Assembly: GCF_014764405.1 (NCBI RefSeq)
Contig: NZ_CP061725.1
Location: 2,542,001-2,606,000 of the forward strand
Direction: 5' to 3'
DNA from: Micromonospora craniellae
Lineage (GTDB): Bacteria > Actinomycetota > Actinomycetes > Mycobacteriales > Micromonosporaceae
Length of the DNA: 64,000 nucleotides
How positions within the stretch are numbered: position 1 is the stretch's first letter; each line of letters begins with the position of its first letter. Below are positions 24,505 to 32,058 of this stretch, piece after piece. Below the pieces are notes generated by a model. That model had not been told where the DNA came from and did no database searches. It saw only the letters and a program-made list of their open reading frames with translations. The position numbers were made by a program, and so were the translations under genes.

Positions 24505-25491
24505 ATGAGCCAGGATGTCCTGCCCTCGCTGCGGGACGCGTGTCCGATCCCATCGCGGCTGTCGCCGTACGCCGACGACGTGCAGGAGTGGTTGATCCAC
24601 TGGTTGCCGCAGACCGGCCTGACGGTGGACCGCGCAACCGGCCGGCGGTTGGCCGGGGCCCGCTTCGCCCGCTACGCCGGCCGGCTCTACCCGGACGCCA
24701 GCGAGCCCGACCTACGCGTACTCACCGCACTGTTCACCTGGTTCTTCCTGGTCGACGACGCCTGCGACAAGCCCGGCCGGTTCAGCCCGGCCGAGATCCG
24801 TGGGCTGCGCGACGGCGTGCTGGCGTTGCTGCGCGGACAGGATCGGCCGCAGCACACCGGGCTGGCCGGTCCGTTGCGCCGGCTGCTGGTGACCGCGTGG
24901 CGGGAGCCGAGCCGCCGGATGCCGGCCGTCTGGCGGGCACGGTTCGCCGACGCGGTCGCCCACCATCTCGACGGGGCCGGGCAGGAGGCGACCAACAAGG
25001 CCGGCGGCCACCGGCCCGGCATCGCCGAGTACGTCGAGCTGCGCCGCGCCACCTCGGCCGCGTACGTGTCGTACCCGCTGGTCGAGTTCGTCACCGGCCG
25101 ACCGCTGCCCGATGCGATCTACCATCACCCGCTGCTGAGTCGATACCGGGACCTCGGTAACGACCTGCTGTCCTGGTACAACGACATCGCCTCGCTGGAC
25201 CGCGACGAGGCCACCGCCGGTGGACACAACCTGGTGCTGGCGACGGCCGCCGAACACCGGCTGTCCCGGGCGGCCGCGATCGAGTCGGTGATCCGGCGCT
25301 GGCACGAGACGATGCGCGAGTTCGTCGACCAGCGGTCGCGGGTGCCGTCGTTCGGTCCGGCGCTGGACGAGGCCGTCACCGCCCATCTCGACGGGGTGGC
25401 CCGGGCCGTCCGCGGCACCATCGACTGGACGCTGGAGAGCACCCGCTACGCGGGTAAGGAAGGGCCCCTTACTAACGCCTCCGGTAGATGA
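24505..25491 (+). CDS. class I terpene synthase family protein
   Basis: A 328-residue class I terpene cyclase. The aspartate-rich motif is LVDDACDK (about 83-88); the second metal site is NDLLSWYND (from about 219), where the usual final Glu of the NxxxSxxxE triad is Asp. These bind Mg and diphosphate. Length and helical make-up match bacterial sesquiterpene synthases such as geosmin, pentalenene or epi-isozizaene types; the product cannot be told. ATG 24505 has GGGGAGGA upstream. The last dozen codons (YAGKEGPLTNASGR) are made of a dispersed repeat, so the native C-terminus has been replaced. Located between mqnM and mqnP on the other strand, with no tailoring enzyme beside it. Confidence 0.88.
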   Translation: MSQDVLPSLRDACPIPSRLSPYADDVQEWLIHWLPQTGLTVDRATGRRLAGARFARYAGRLYPDASEPDLRVLTALFTWFFLVDDACDKPGRFSPAEIRGLRDGVLALLRGQDRPQHTGLAGPLRRLLVTAWREPSRRMPAVWRARFADAVAHHLDGAGQEATNKAGGHRPGIAEYVELRRATSAAYVSYPLVEFVTGRPLPDAIYHHPLLSRYRDLGNDLLSWYNDIASLDRDEATAGGHNLVLATAAEHRLSRAAAIESVIRRWHETMREFVDQRSRVPSFGPALDEAVTAHLDGVARAVRGTIDWTLESTRYAGKEGPLTNASGR

Positions 25492-25510
25492 AGGGTCCCT
25501 TCCTAACGCC
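25454..25510. repeat. dispersed palindromic repeat, two units
   Basis: Two related units of 26 bases (25454-25479 and 25485-25510), each with an AAGGG-N-CCCTT core and ending TAACGCC. The first matches, in reverse orientation and with one mismatch, the repeat in ccdA at 34404-34429. It covers the last codons and stop of the terpene synthase. The pattern recalls REP-like elements that are frequent in Micromonospora genomes (from memory). Confidence 0.7.
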
Positions 25511-25546
25511 CGGACCCGGCCGGCATCCGGCGTGCGGTCGCACGGT

Positions 25547-26461
25547 TCAGGGGCGCAGGCCGAGCCGGACGACCAGGTCGAACACGGCGAAGGCGAACAG
25601 CGCGATGCCGACGAAGCCGTTGGCGGTGAAGAACGCCCGGTTGACCCGGCTCAGGTCGGTCGGCGTGACCACCAGGTGCTGGTAGCCGAAGGCGACCGCG
25701 GTGAGCAGCAGACCGATCCACCAGAGCCAGCCGAAGCCGACCAGCACGCCGAACCATCCGAACAGCGCGAAGGTCACCACGTGCGCCACGGTGGAGGCGT
25801 GCAGCGCGAAGCGCAGGCCGTACCGGGCCGGCACGCTGTGCACGCCGATCTCGCGGTCCACCTCGGCGTCCTGGCAGGCGTAGATCAGGTCGAAGCCGCC
25901 GATCCACAGGCCGACGGCCGCGCCGAGCAGCCAGGCCGGCCCGGAGCCGGCGAAGGTGCCGGTGACCGCCAGCCAGGCGCCGATCGGCCCGACCGCCTGG
26001 GCGACCGCCAGGATGGCGTGCGGCCAGTTGGTGAACCGCTTGCCGTACGGGTAGACCACCAGCGGCACCACGGCCAGCGGCGCGAGCATCAGACAGAGCG
26101 GGTTGAGCAGGGCGGCGGCGGCCAGGAAGACCACCAGGGCGACGCCTGCGCCGGTCCAGGCCGTCCGCGGACTCACCGCCCCGGTGACCAGCTCCCGGTT
26201 GGCGGTACGCGGGTTCCGCGCGTCGATCCGGCGGTCCAGGATGCGGTTCGCGGCCATCGCGAACGTCCGTGCCCCGACCATCGCCACGGTGATCAGCAGC
26301 AGGTCGAGCCACCGCACCCACCCACCGTTGACCTGCATCGCGGTCAACGCCGACAGGTACGCGAACGGCAACGCGAACACCGAGTGCTCGATCGCCACGA
26401 GCTTGAGGAAGGACTTCACTCGCCCCGGGCGTTCGGCCGGCTCCACGGCGGCGGTCGCCAT
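25547..26461 (-). CDS. mqnP: UbiA-type prenyltransferase MqnP
   Basis: A 304-residue integral membrane enzyme with about eight helices that attaches a polyprenyl chain to the 1,4-dihydroxy-6-naphthoate ring in the futalosine pathway. The first Asp-rich motif is in ANRILDRRIDARNPRT (about 72-85) and the second in CQDAEVDREIGVHSVP (about 190-205); both bind Mg-diphosphate. ATG 26461 overlaps the mqnL stop as TGATG, so translation is coupled. The listed longer frame is not needed. Confidence 0.92.
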   Translation of the reverse strand: MATAAVEPAERPGRVKSFLKLVAIEHSVFALPFAYLSALTAMQVNGGWVRWLDLLLITVAMVGARTFAMAANRILDRRIDARNPRTANRELVTGAVSPRTAWTGAGVALVVFLAAAALLNPLCLMLAPLAVVPLVVYPYGKRFTNWPHAILAVAQAVGPIGAWLAVTGTFAGSGPAWLLGAAVGLWIGGFDLIYACQDAEVDREIGVHSVPARYGLRFALHASTVAHVVTFALFGWFGVLVGFGWLWWIGLLLTAVAFGYQHLVVTPTDLSRVNRAFFTANGFVGIALFAFAVFDLVVRLGLRP

Positions 26462-27921
26462 CAGATGCCGTACTCCTTCCAACGCTTGTCGACCAGCGAG
26501 ACGACCTCGGGCGACATGGTCATCTCCTCGGGCCAGCCCCGGGTGTAGCCCTCGGTGGGCAGCTTGCGGGTGGCGTCGATGCCCGCCTTCCCGCCCCAGA
26601 ACTGCTGGTAGGAGGAGTGGTCCAGGTGGTCCACCGGCCCCTCGGTGAGCAGCAGGTCGCGGGCGTAGTCGACGTTGCCGAAGGCGCGGAAGGCGACCTC
26701 GCGGTAGTCGTGCACGTCGCAGTCCTCATCCACAATCACGATCAGCTTGGTCAGCGACATCATGTGCGCGCCCCAGATCGCGTTCATCACCTTCTGGGCG
26801 TGCTTCGGGTACCGCTTGCGGATCGACACGATCGCGCAGTTGTGGAAGACCCCGGCGGCCGGCAGATCGTAGTCGACGATGTCCGGGATGAGGAAGCGCA
26901 GCAGCGGCGCGAAGATCCGCTCGGTGGCCTTGCCGAGACCGTGGTCCTCCTGCGGCGGCTTCGAGGTGACGATCGTGTGGTAGACCGGGTCCCGCTGCAT
27001 GGTCATCGCCTCGACGTGCAGCACCGGGAACGGCTCGACCGGGGTGTAGAAGCCGGTGTGGTCGCCGAACGGGCCCTCCGGCAGGCGCTCACCCGGCTCC
27101 AGGTAGCCCTCCAGCACCACCTGGGCGTGCGCCGGCACCTGCAACGGCACGGTCAGGCAGTCGACCATCTCCACCCGCTCGCCGCGCAGGAACCCGGCGA
27201 ACAGGTACTCGTCGATGTCGGCGGGGAGCGGCGCGCTGGACGCGTAGCTGACCACCGGGTCGCAGCCGATGGCGATGGCGACCGGCAGCCGCTGGCCCAG
27301 CCGCTCGGCGACGGCGTGGTGTGCGGTGGAGTTCTTGTGGATCTGCCAGTGCACGCCGACGGTGTTGTGGCTGTGCTGCTGGAGGCGGTAGAGCCCGAGG
27401 TTGCGCTTGCCGGTCTCCGGGTGCTTGGTGTGGGTCAGCCCGAAGTTGTGGAAGATGCCGCCGTCGCCCGGCCACACCTGGAGCCCCGGCAGGCGGTTCA
27501 GGTCGACATCGTCGCCCCGGTAGACCACCTGCTGGCACGGCGCGGTCTTGACCTTCTTGGGCGGCATCGACTTGAGCTGCATCACCTTGCCCAGGCCGCC
27601 CATCATGCCGGAGAAGCCCATCGGCAGCTCCGGCTTGAGCATCTCGCCGATCCGGTTGCCGATCTCGTCCAGCGACTCGACGCCGAGCGCCATCGCGGTG
27701 CGCTTCTCGGTGCCGAACAGGTTGATCGCCACCGGCATCTCGCCCCGGGTGGGCCGCTCGAAGAGCAGCGCCGGCCCGTCCGCCCGAACGGTCCGCGTGA
27801 CGACCTCGCTGATCTCCAGCGTCGGGTCGATGGGTACGCCGACACGCCGTAGCTCGCCCGCGCGCTCCAGCGCCGCCAGGAAGTCCTTCAGATCGGTGTA
27901 CGGAAACCCACGAGCCGCCAT
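26461..27921 (-). CDS. mqnL: UbiD-type menaquinone decarboxylase MqnL
   Basis: A 486-residue UbiD-family enzyme that removes the carboxylate of the naphthoate ring using prenylated FMN, supplied by the UbiX partner encoded at 23.7-24.3 kb. Marks include FPYTDLKDFLAALERAGELR at the N-terminus, ALLFERP, NFGLTHTKHPETGKRNLGLY, EGPFGDHTGFYTP and the C-terminal EDCDVHDYREVAFRAFGNVD. ATG 27921 is the family start; a longer upstream frame is non-coding shadow. It is first in the operon mqnL-mqnP. With mqnE this window holds four of the futalosine genes; mqnA, mqnC and mqnD are not in it. Confidence 0.93.
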   Translation of the reverse strand: MAARGFPYTDLKDFLAALERAGELRRVGVPIDPTLEISEVVTRTVRADGPALLFERPTRGEMPVAINLFGTEKRTAMALGVESLDEIGNRIGEMLKPELPMGFSGMMGGLGKVMQLKSMPPKKVKTAPCQQVVYRGDDVDLNRLPGLQVWPGDGGIFHNFGLTHTKHPETGKRNLGLYRLQQHSHNTVGVHWQIHKNSTAHHAVAERLGQRLPVAIAIGCDPVVSYASSAPLPADIDEYLFAGFLRGERVEMVDCLTVPLQVPAHAQVVLEGYLEPGERLPEGPFGDHTGFYTPVEPFPVLHVEAMTMQRDPVYHTIVTSKPPQEDHGLGKATERIFAPLLRFLIPDIVDYDLPAAGVFHNCAIVSIRKRYPKHAQKVMNAIWGAHMMSLTKLIVIVDEDCDVHDYREVAFRAFGNVDYARDLLLTEGPVDHLDHSSYQQFWGGKAGIDATRKLPTEGYTRGWPEEMTMSPEVVSLVDKRWKEYGI

Positions 27922-28310
27922 GCAGCAAGTCTGTCCTACGCGCCGTCGTCGTGCCCACGCCGGGTACCCGCCCTCGCTGTGGCACGGCCCACCCTCGTTC
28001 CGTCCGGAAGGGGCGAGTGTGCTGGTCGAGCCCTTTCGAGCTGATCGCAAAAGCGGCTCGCCACAGGTCACCGCGAATCGGCGAATCTTGCCACCCTTGT
28101 GCCGTGCGGGCCGTGCCGACCCGGACACCTTCGGCCTCAGCGTGACCGGCGAGGCCGGCTGGTGGTCGGATCAGCGGCTACGCGTCCCGGCCACCGTCCG
28201 CAACGACCTCCGCCACCGCGACGAACCGATCTGACCTCTCCGGCATGGCCAGGGGCGGCCGGTGGTCGATTCGCCCACGGGGCGACGGACGGCAGGTCAG
28301 GGACGGCAGG
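27922..28310. other. non-coding gap upstream of mqnL
   Basis: About 390 bases between the divergent end of mqnL and the DUF397 stop. I see no gene, strong hairpin or repeat. It should hold the mqnL promoter on the minus strand. Confidence 0.5.
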
Positions 28311-28502
28311 TCAGTGGCGGCGGGCCAGCGCCACGAACGCGCGCCAGGCGGCCGGGCCGAAGATCAGCACCTCGCCGTCACGGTCCTTGCTGTCGCGTAC
28401 GGCGACCACGCCGGGAAGATTGTCGGCCACCTCGACGCAGTTGCCGCCGTTGGTGCTGCTTCGGGTACTGGTACGCCACCGGGCACCGGTCAGCTCCGCC
28501 AT
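28311..28502 (-). CDS. DUF397 domain protein
   Basis: A 63-residue protein of the DUF397 family (ARWRTSTRSSTNGGNCVEVA, then VAVRDSKDRDGEVLIFG, AAWRAFVA). These are usually encoded directly after XRE/DUF5753 regulators in actinobacteria, as with Streptomyces BldB-like partners and AbaA-type clusters, and probably antagonise the regulator. Its ATG overlaps the preceding DUF5753 gene by 13 bases. Confidence 0.9.
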   Translation of the reverse strand: MAELTGARWRTSTRSSTNGGNCVEVADNLPGVVAVRDSKDRDGEVLIFGPAAWRAFVALARRH

Positions 28503-28939
28503 GACTCCGCCACCTCCGTCAACAACTCGATCGACTGCCGGGGCGGCAGCGCCTCGCCCTGGATCGCCTCCCAGGACGCCCGGATCGCCAGCACGTCCTC
28601 GGTGTCGTCGATGACCTGACCCTTGAGTTGGTCATCCAGGTAGGCGACGTCCTCCCCACCGGGAAGGGTAGCCAGCACGAAGGCCCCGGCGACACCTGGA
28701 TACGCGCCGACCGAGGCGGGCACCACGTGCAGCCGCACCCGGGGCTGTTCGGTGGCCAGCTTGACCAGGCGGCGCAACTGCTCCCGCATCACCAGCGGGC
28801 CGCCGACCGGGCGCCGCAGCACGTGTTCGTCCAGCACCGCGACGAGCTGCGGCGGTCGCTCGCCGGTCAGCACCGCCTGCCGCTCCAGCCGGGCCGATGC
28901 CCGCTGCTCCACCTCCTCCGGCAGTAGTCGCCTCCTCAC
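28490..28939 (-). pseudogene. DUF5753 remnant of an XRE-family regulator
   Basis: Only the C-terminal DUF5753 domain is present (RRRLLPEEVEQRASARLERQ, VLDEHVLRRPVGGPLVMREQ, VVPASVGAYPGVAGAFVLAT). The N-terminal helix-turn-helix of about 80 residues and the linker are gone; upstream sequence is out of family. A GTG at 28939 with GGGGA upstream could still give a 149-residue DUF5753-only protein, so it might act as a sensor fragment. More likely it is a decapitated regulator left beside its DUF397 partner. Confidence 0.7.
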
Positions 28940-29121
28940 CAGACTGTCCCCATCGGAACCGTCCGGATCCGACCCGAAAGGACGGGCGGAACCGAGGCGA
29001 GGCCGTCCGGCACGTCGGCGACGGACGGCCCCGCTTCCACCCACGAGGGAGGCCCGCGTCCGCCCCGGCAAGCCGGAACGCGGCAGCCGGCCCCACGTGA
29101 CACCCGTGAAGGGAGACGCCG

Positions 29122-29406
29122 ATGAGTTCGGTGCCGCACGTTCACGTACCGCTCCGGCCGCTCTGGCTGTGCCGGGCCTGCGGTATGCCGTGGCCCTGCG
29201 CGACCGCCCGGCTCACCCTGCTGGCCGACTACCGGGAGAGCCGCGTCGCCCTGTCGATCTACCTGGCCGGGATGCTGTACGACGCCGTGGACGACCTGTA
29301 TCGACTCGATCCACACAACGTGCCGAAGCCTGCGTCGCTACACGAACGCTTCCTCGGCTGGGCCGCCCCGCGCACACCCCGTCCGCCCGAGACCTCAGCC
29401 CGTTGA
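29122..29406 (+). CDS. small CxxC protein of the XRE/DUF397 neighbourhood
   Basis: A 94-residue protein with a four-residue cysteine knuckle near the N-terminus (PLWLCRACGMPWPC) and a following helix (ARLTLLADYRESRVALSIYL), ending in RFLGWAAPRTPRPP. The three cysteines could bind zinc or iron. ATG 29122 has GAAGGGAG upstream. The same plan recurs in the protein encoded at 54,477-54,719 (PLWFCAACAHGWPC, RFLGWIRNP), so this is a family. It diverges from the truncated DUF5753 gene. Function unknown. Confidence 0.75.
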   Translation: MSSVPHVHVPLRPLWLCRACGMPWPCATARLTLLADYRESRVALSIYLAGMLYDAVDDLYRLDPHNVPKPASLHERFLGWAAPRTPRPPETSAR

Positions 29407-29449
29407 GCCCACAACGCGTCGACGATTGAGGCGACAAGCGGCAGCCGGT

Positions 29450-30931
29450 TCACTCGCCGGAGTAGAGCCGGGCGGCATCGACCAGGACCACGTCCGGCCG
29501 GTTGACGGCTAGCTGCCGCAGCTCGTCGGTGAATCCCGCAGCGCTGGCGAGCAACAACCGCGTGTGATCCAGATCGAGACCGGGCCGCCCCCGCAGCAGA
29601 TCACGTGCCCGGACCAGCCGTTCGAGATCTGAGCGGCCCAGCGTACGACCCCACTTGGCCTCCCCCAGGGCCAGCAACGGCCGTGGGCCGTCACCTGCCG
29701 GCAGTTCCCCGAGCGCCACCAGGTCGAGTTCCTGACTCGTCCGGCTCGCCGGGTCGGTCAGCACCGCCGCCTGCACTTCGGCGGCGATGCCACCCAGCGT
29801 TTCGGGGGCGACGAAACGCAGCGTCCACTGCCGGACCAACTCCTCGAAGCCGGGGCCCAGCACCGCGCTCGCGTATCGCTGCTGGGATCGGCGCCAGACG
29901 TCCGCGCCACGGCGCTGCTCCAGAGCGGTCCATGCGGGACGCATCAGAGCCTGGTAGAAGGTGATCAACGGCTCGGCGATCCGGTACCGGCTTCGCCCGC
30001 TACGCAGCGGGTCAGGCTCCCGCACGAGCAGCCCGGCGTCTTCCAGGACCGTCAACGGATGCTGCAAGTCGGTGGCCTTGCGCCCGATGAAACCGGCAAT
30101 GCCGCCCCGGGTGGCGCTGCCCTCGGCGACCGCCGCCAACACCGAATGGTAGAGCGCGGTGTCGCGCAGATCCGGGTCCTCGGCGAGCAGGTAGCGCGCC
30201 TCGCGGAAGAGTGGCCGGGCCGGATTCAGCACGGCGCGCATCACCCAGTCGTCGAAGTCGTCAGGCCCCTCCGGCGCGTCGTCCTGGACGTACTCCCGCC
30301 GGTAGGCCGGCGTGCCGCCGACGATGGCGAACACCTGGACGGCGAGTCGCGGGTCGCCGATACCCCAGAACTCCGCTGCGGCGCGGTAGTTCAGCGGCGC
30401 GATCGGCAGTTCGAGCCCGGCCCGGCCCCGCAGCGGTGCGGAGCCGGCCAACAAGCCGCCCATGAAGGAGAGCGCCGATCCGCACAGGAGAAGACGGGTA
30501 CGCGAGCCGGTGCGCTCAGGTCGGCCAGGGGTGAGTGCGTGCTGGATGATCGATGGAAGATCCCGGCTGGTCCTGGCCAGGTAGGGGAACTCGTCGATCA
30601 CCACGGTGACGGCACGCTCCTTGCCCAAGGCGAGCAGGGCGTCAACGGCATGCTGCCAGTCCGACAGTTGCACCGGGCCCGGGCTGCCGGCGTACCGGCC
30701 GAGAGCCTCACCGAGTCGCCGAAGGGACTCGGCCGGAGTCGCCTCGGTCGCCCCGAAGTAGAACCCGCGGGTGGCCTTTGCCAACTCGTACAGAAGCAGG
30801 GTCTTGCCCTGGCGGCGGCGCCCGCTGACGACTCCGAGCGTTGCACCTGGGCGAACATCGGTCGCGAAACGGGTCAGCTCGGCCCATTCCGCGTCGCGGT
30901 CGAAGATCTCGACAGGCTTCGCCAGCCTCAT
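29450..30931 (-). CDS. AAA-family ATPase with DUF234-like C-terminus
   Basis: A 493-residue ATPase of the archaeal-type AAA/STAND-like group. Walker A is SGRRRQGKTLLLYEL (about 37-47), Walker B VTVVIDEFPYLART (about 110), followed by a sensor LLCGSALSFMGGLL. A winged helix (about 270-340) and a C-terminal endonuclease-like DUF234 domain (LVALGELPAGDG, ALGEAKWGR) follow. The AE..K arrangement recalls restriction-like nucleases. Relatives are widespread orphan genes in archaea and actinobacteria, suspected of defence or mobile functions, but not proven. A pair of perfect palindromes covers its promoter. Codon use is like its neighbours. Confidence 0.85.
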   Translation of the reverse strand: MRLAKPVEIFDRDAEWAELTRFATDVRPGATLGVVSGRRRQGKTLLLYELAKATRGFYFGATEATPAESLRRLGEALGRYAGSPGPVQLSDWQHAVDALLALGKERAVTVVIDEFPYLARTSRDLPSIIQHALTPGRPERTGSRTRLLLCGSALSFMGGLLAGSAPLRGRAGLELPIAPLNYRAAAEFWGIGDPRLAVQVFAIVGGTPAYRREYVQDDAPEGPDDFDDWVMRAVLNPARPLFREARYLLAEDPDLRDTALYHSVLAAVAEGSATRGGIAGFIGRKATDLQHPLTVLEDAGLLVREPDPLRSGRSRYRIAEPLITFYQALMRPAWTALEQRRGADVWRRSQQRYASAVLGPGFEELVRQWTLRFVAPETLGGIAAEVQAAVLTDPASRTSQELDLVALGELPAGDGPRPLLALGEAKWGRTLGRSDLERLVRARDLLRGRPGLDLDHTRLLLASAAGFTDELRQLAVNRPDVVLVDAARLYSGE

Positions 30932-30945
30932 GGCGGTCCACCAAA

Positions 30946-30982
30946 ATGTAGAACTACAGTTATAAGAAGTGTAGTTCTACAT
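30946..30982 (-). promoter_or_regulatory. double palindromic operator at the ATPase promoter
   Basis: Arms ATGTAGAACTACA (30946-30958) and TGTAGTTCTACAT (30970-30982) are exact reverse complements around an 11-base spacer. Each arm is itself a near-perfect palindrome TGTAG-NN-CTACA, so there are two dimer sites 24 bases apart. On the minus strand the spacer holds a TATAAC -10-like element. In a 70 percent-plus GC genome such an AT-rich site is conspicuous. It lies 15-51 bases before the ATPase ATG. BlaI-, MarR- or GntR-like repressors use similar sites; none is encoded next door. Confidence 0.75.
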
Positions 30983-30996
30983 CCTGGGTTCTGTCC

Positions 30997-32058
30997 TCAC
31001 AGACCGCCGTATGAGTGCAGGCCCTCGAAGAAGATGTTCACGCCGAAAAGGTTCATCATCACCGTCAGGAAGCCGAGGATGGCCAGCCAGGCGGCCACGT
31101 TGCGCTTCACGCTCGGCGTCGCGCGGGCGTGCAGGTACCCGGCGTAGATCACCCAGGAGATGAACGACCAGGTCTCCTTCGGGTCCCAACCCCACGGCCG
31201 GCCCCAGGCCGCCTCGGCCCAGATCGCCCCGGCGATCACCGCGAAGGTGAAGAGCGGGAACGCGAAGGCGTGCAGGACGAAGGTGAGCCGCTCCAGGCTG
31301 GCCGCCACCGGCAACTTCTTCGCCAGCGTGTACGGGAAGCTGCGCTTGCCGCGTTCGTAGCCGGCCCGCATCAGGTACGTCGCGGCCGGCACCGAGCCGA
31401 GCAGGAACAGCCCCGAGGCGAACACCACGGTCGACACGTGCACGATGAACCAGTACGAGTTGAGCGCCGGCACCAGCGGCACGATCGGGGTGTAGAGCAC
31501 CAACTCGGCGGTGGCCACCAGCAGCACCATGACCAGGGTCAGGAACAGCCCGAGGCGGCGCAGCGACGGCACCTTCCAGAGCACCACCAGCCAGGCGGCG
31601 ACGCCGATGAACGAGACCGTGAGCACGAACTCGTACATGTTGCCCCAGGGCATCCGCTCGGCGGCGATGCCCCGGGTCACCAGCCCGACCAGGTGCAGGG
31701 CCGCGCCCACGCCGGTCAGGGCCACCGCGATCCAACCGGCGAGTGCGGCCTTCCGCGCGGTGCGCTCGGCCGAGGTCCGTCCCCCACCACCACCGGCTGT
31801 CCCGCCACCGGCCCCGGCCACGCCGTCGGCCGTACCCGTCGAACCGCCGTCCTCGGCCGCCCCCGTCGCGTTGCCGCTGCCCGCTGCGCCCGTCGCGCCG
31901 GAGCCACCGCCGACCGCCGCGCCGACCAGCTCGCGGGCGGGGGTCGCCGCCACCTTGGCCCGCGAGTTGCCGAGTGCGTACTCGACCGCGTGGCTGATCA
32001 TCGCCAGCAGGTACACCAGGGTGGCGATCGACACCACCTGGTCGGATAGTGCGGACAT
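30997..32058 (-). CDS. ccsB: cytochrome c biogenesis protein CcsB (ResC)
   Basis: A 353-residue membrane protein of System II cytochrome c maturation, which with ResB carries haem across the membrane and attaches it to CXXCH apocytochromes. It has eight or so helices, with the WWD-type haem motif WGRPWGWDPKETWSF at about 290-304 and His residues in AISHAVEYAL and FIVHVSTVVF. Residues about 45-95 are a Gly/Ala-rich insert. ATG 32058 overlaps the resB stop as TGATG. It ends the operon that starts with hemL. Confidence 0.94.
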   Translation of the reverse strand: MSALSDQVVSIATLVYLLAMISHAVEYALGNSRAKVAATPARELVGAAVGGGSGATGAAGSGNATGAAEDGGSTGTADGVAGAGGGTAGGGGGRTSAERTARKAALAGWIAVALTGVGAALHLVGLVTRGIAAERMPWGNMYEFVLTVSFIGVAAWLVVLWKVPSLRRLGLFLTLVMVLLVATAELVLYTPIVPLVPALNSYWFIVHVSTVVFASGLFLLGSVPAATYLMRAGYERGKRSFPYTLAKKLPVAASLERLTFVLHAFAFPLFTFAVIAGAIWAEAAWGRPWGWDPKETWSFISWVIYAGYLHARATPSVKRNVAAWLAILGFLTVMMNLFGVNIFFEGLHSYGGL

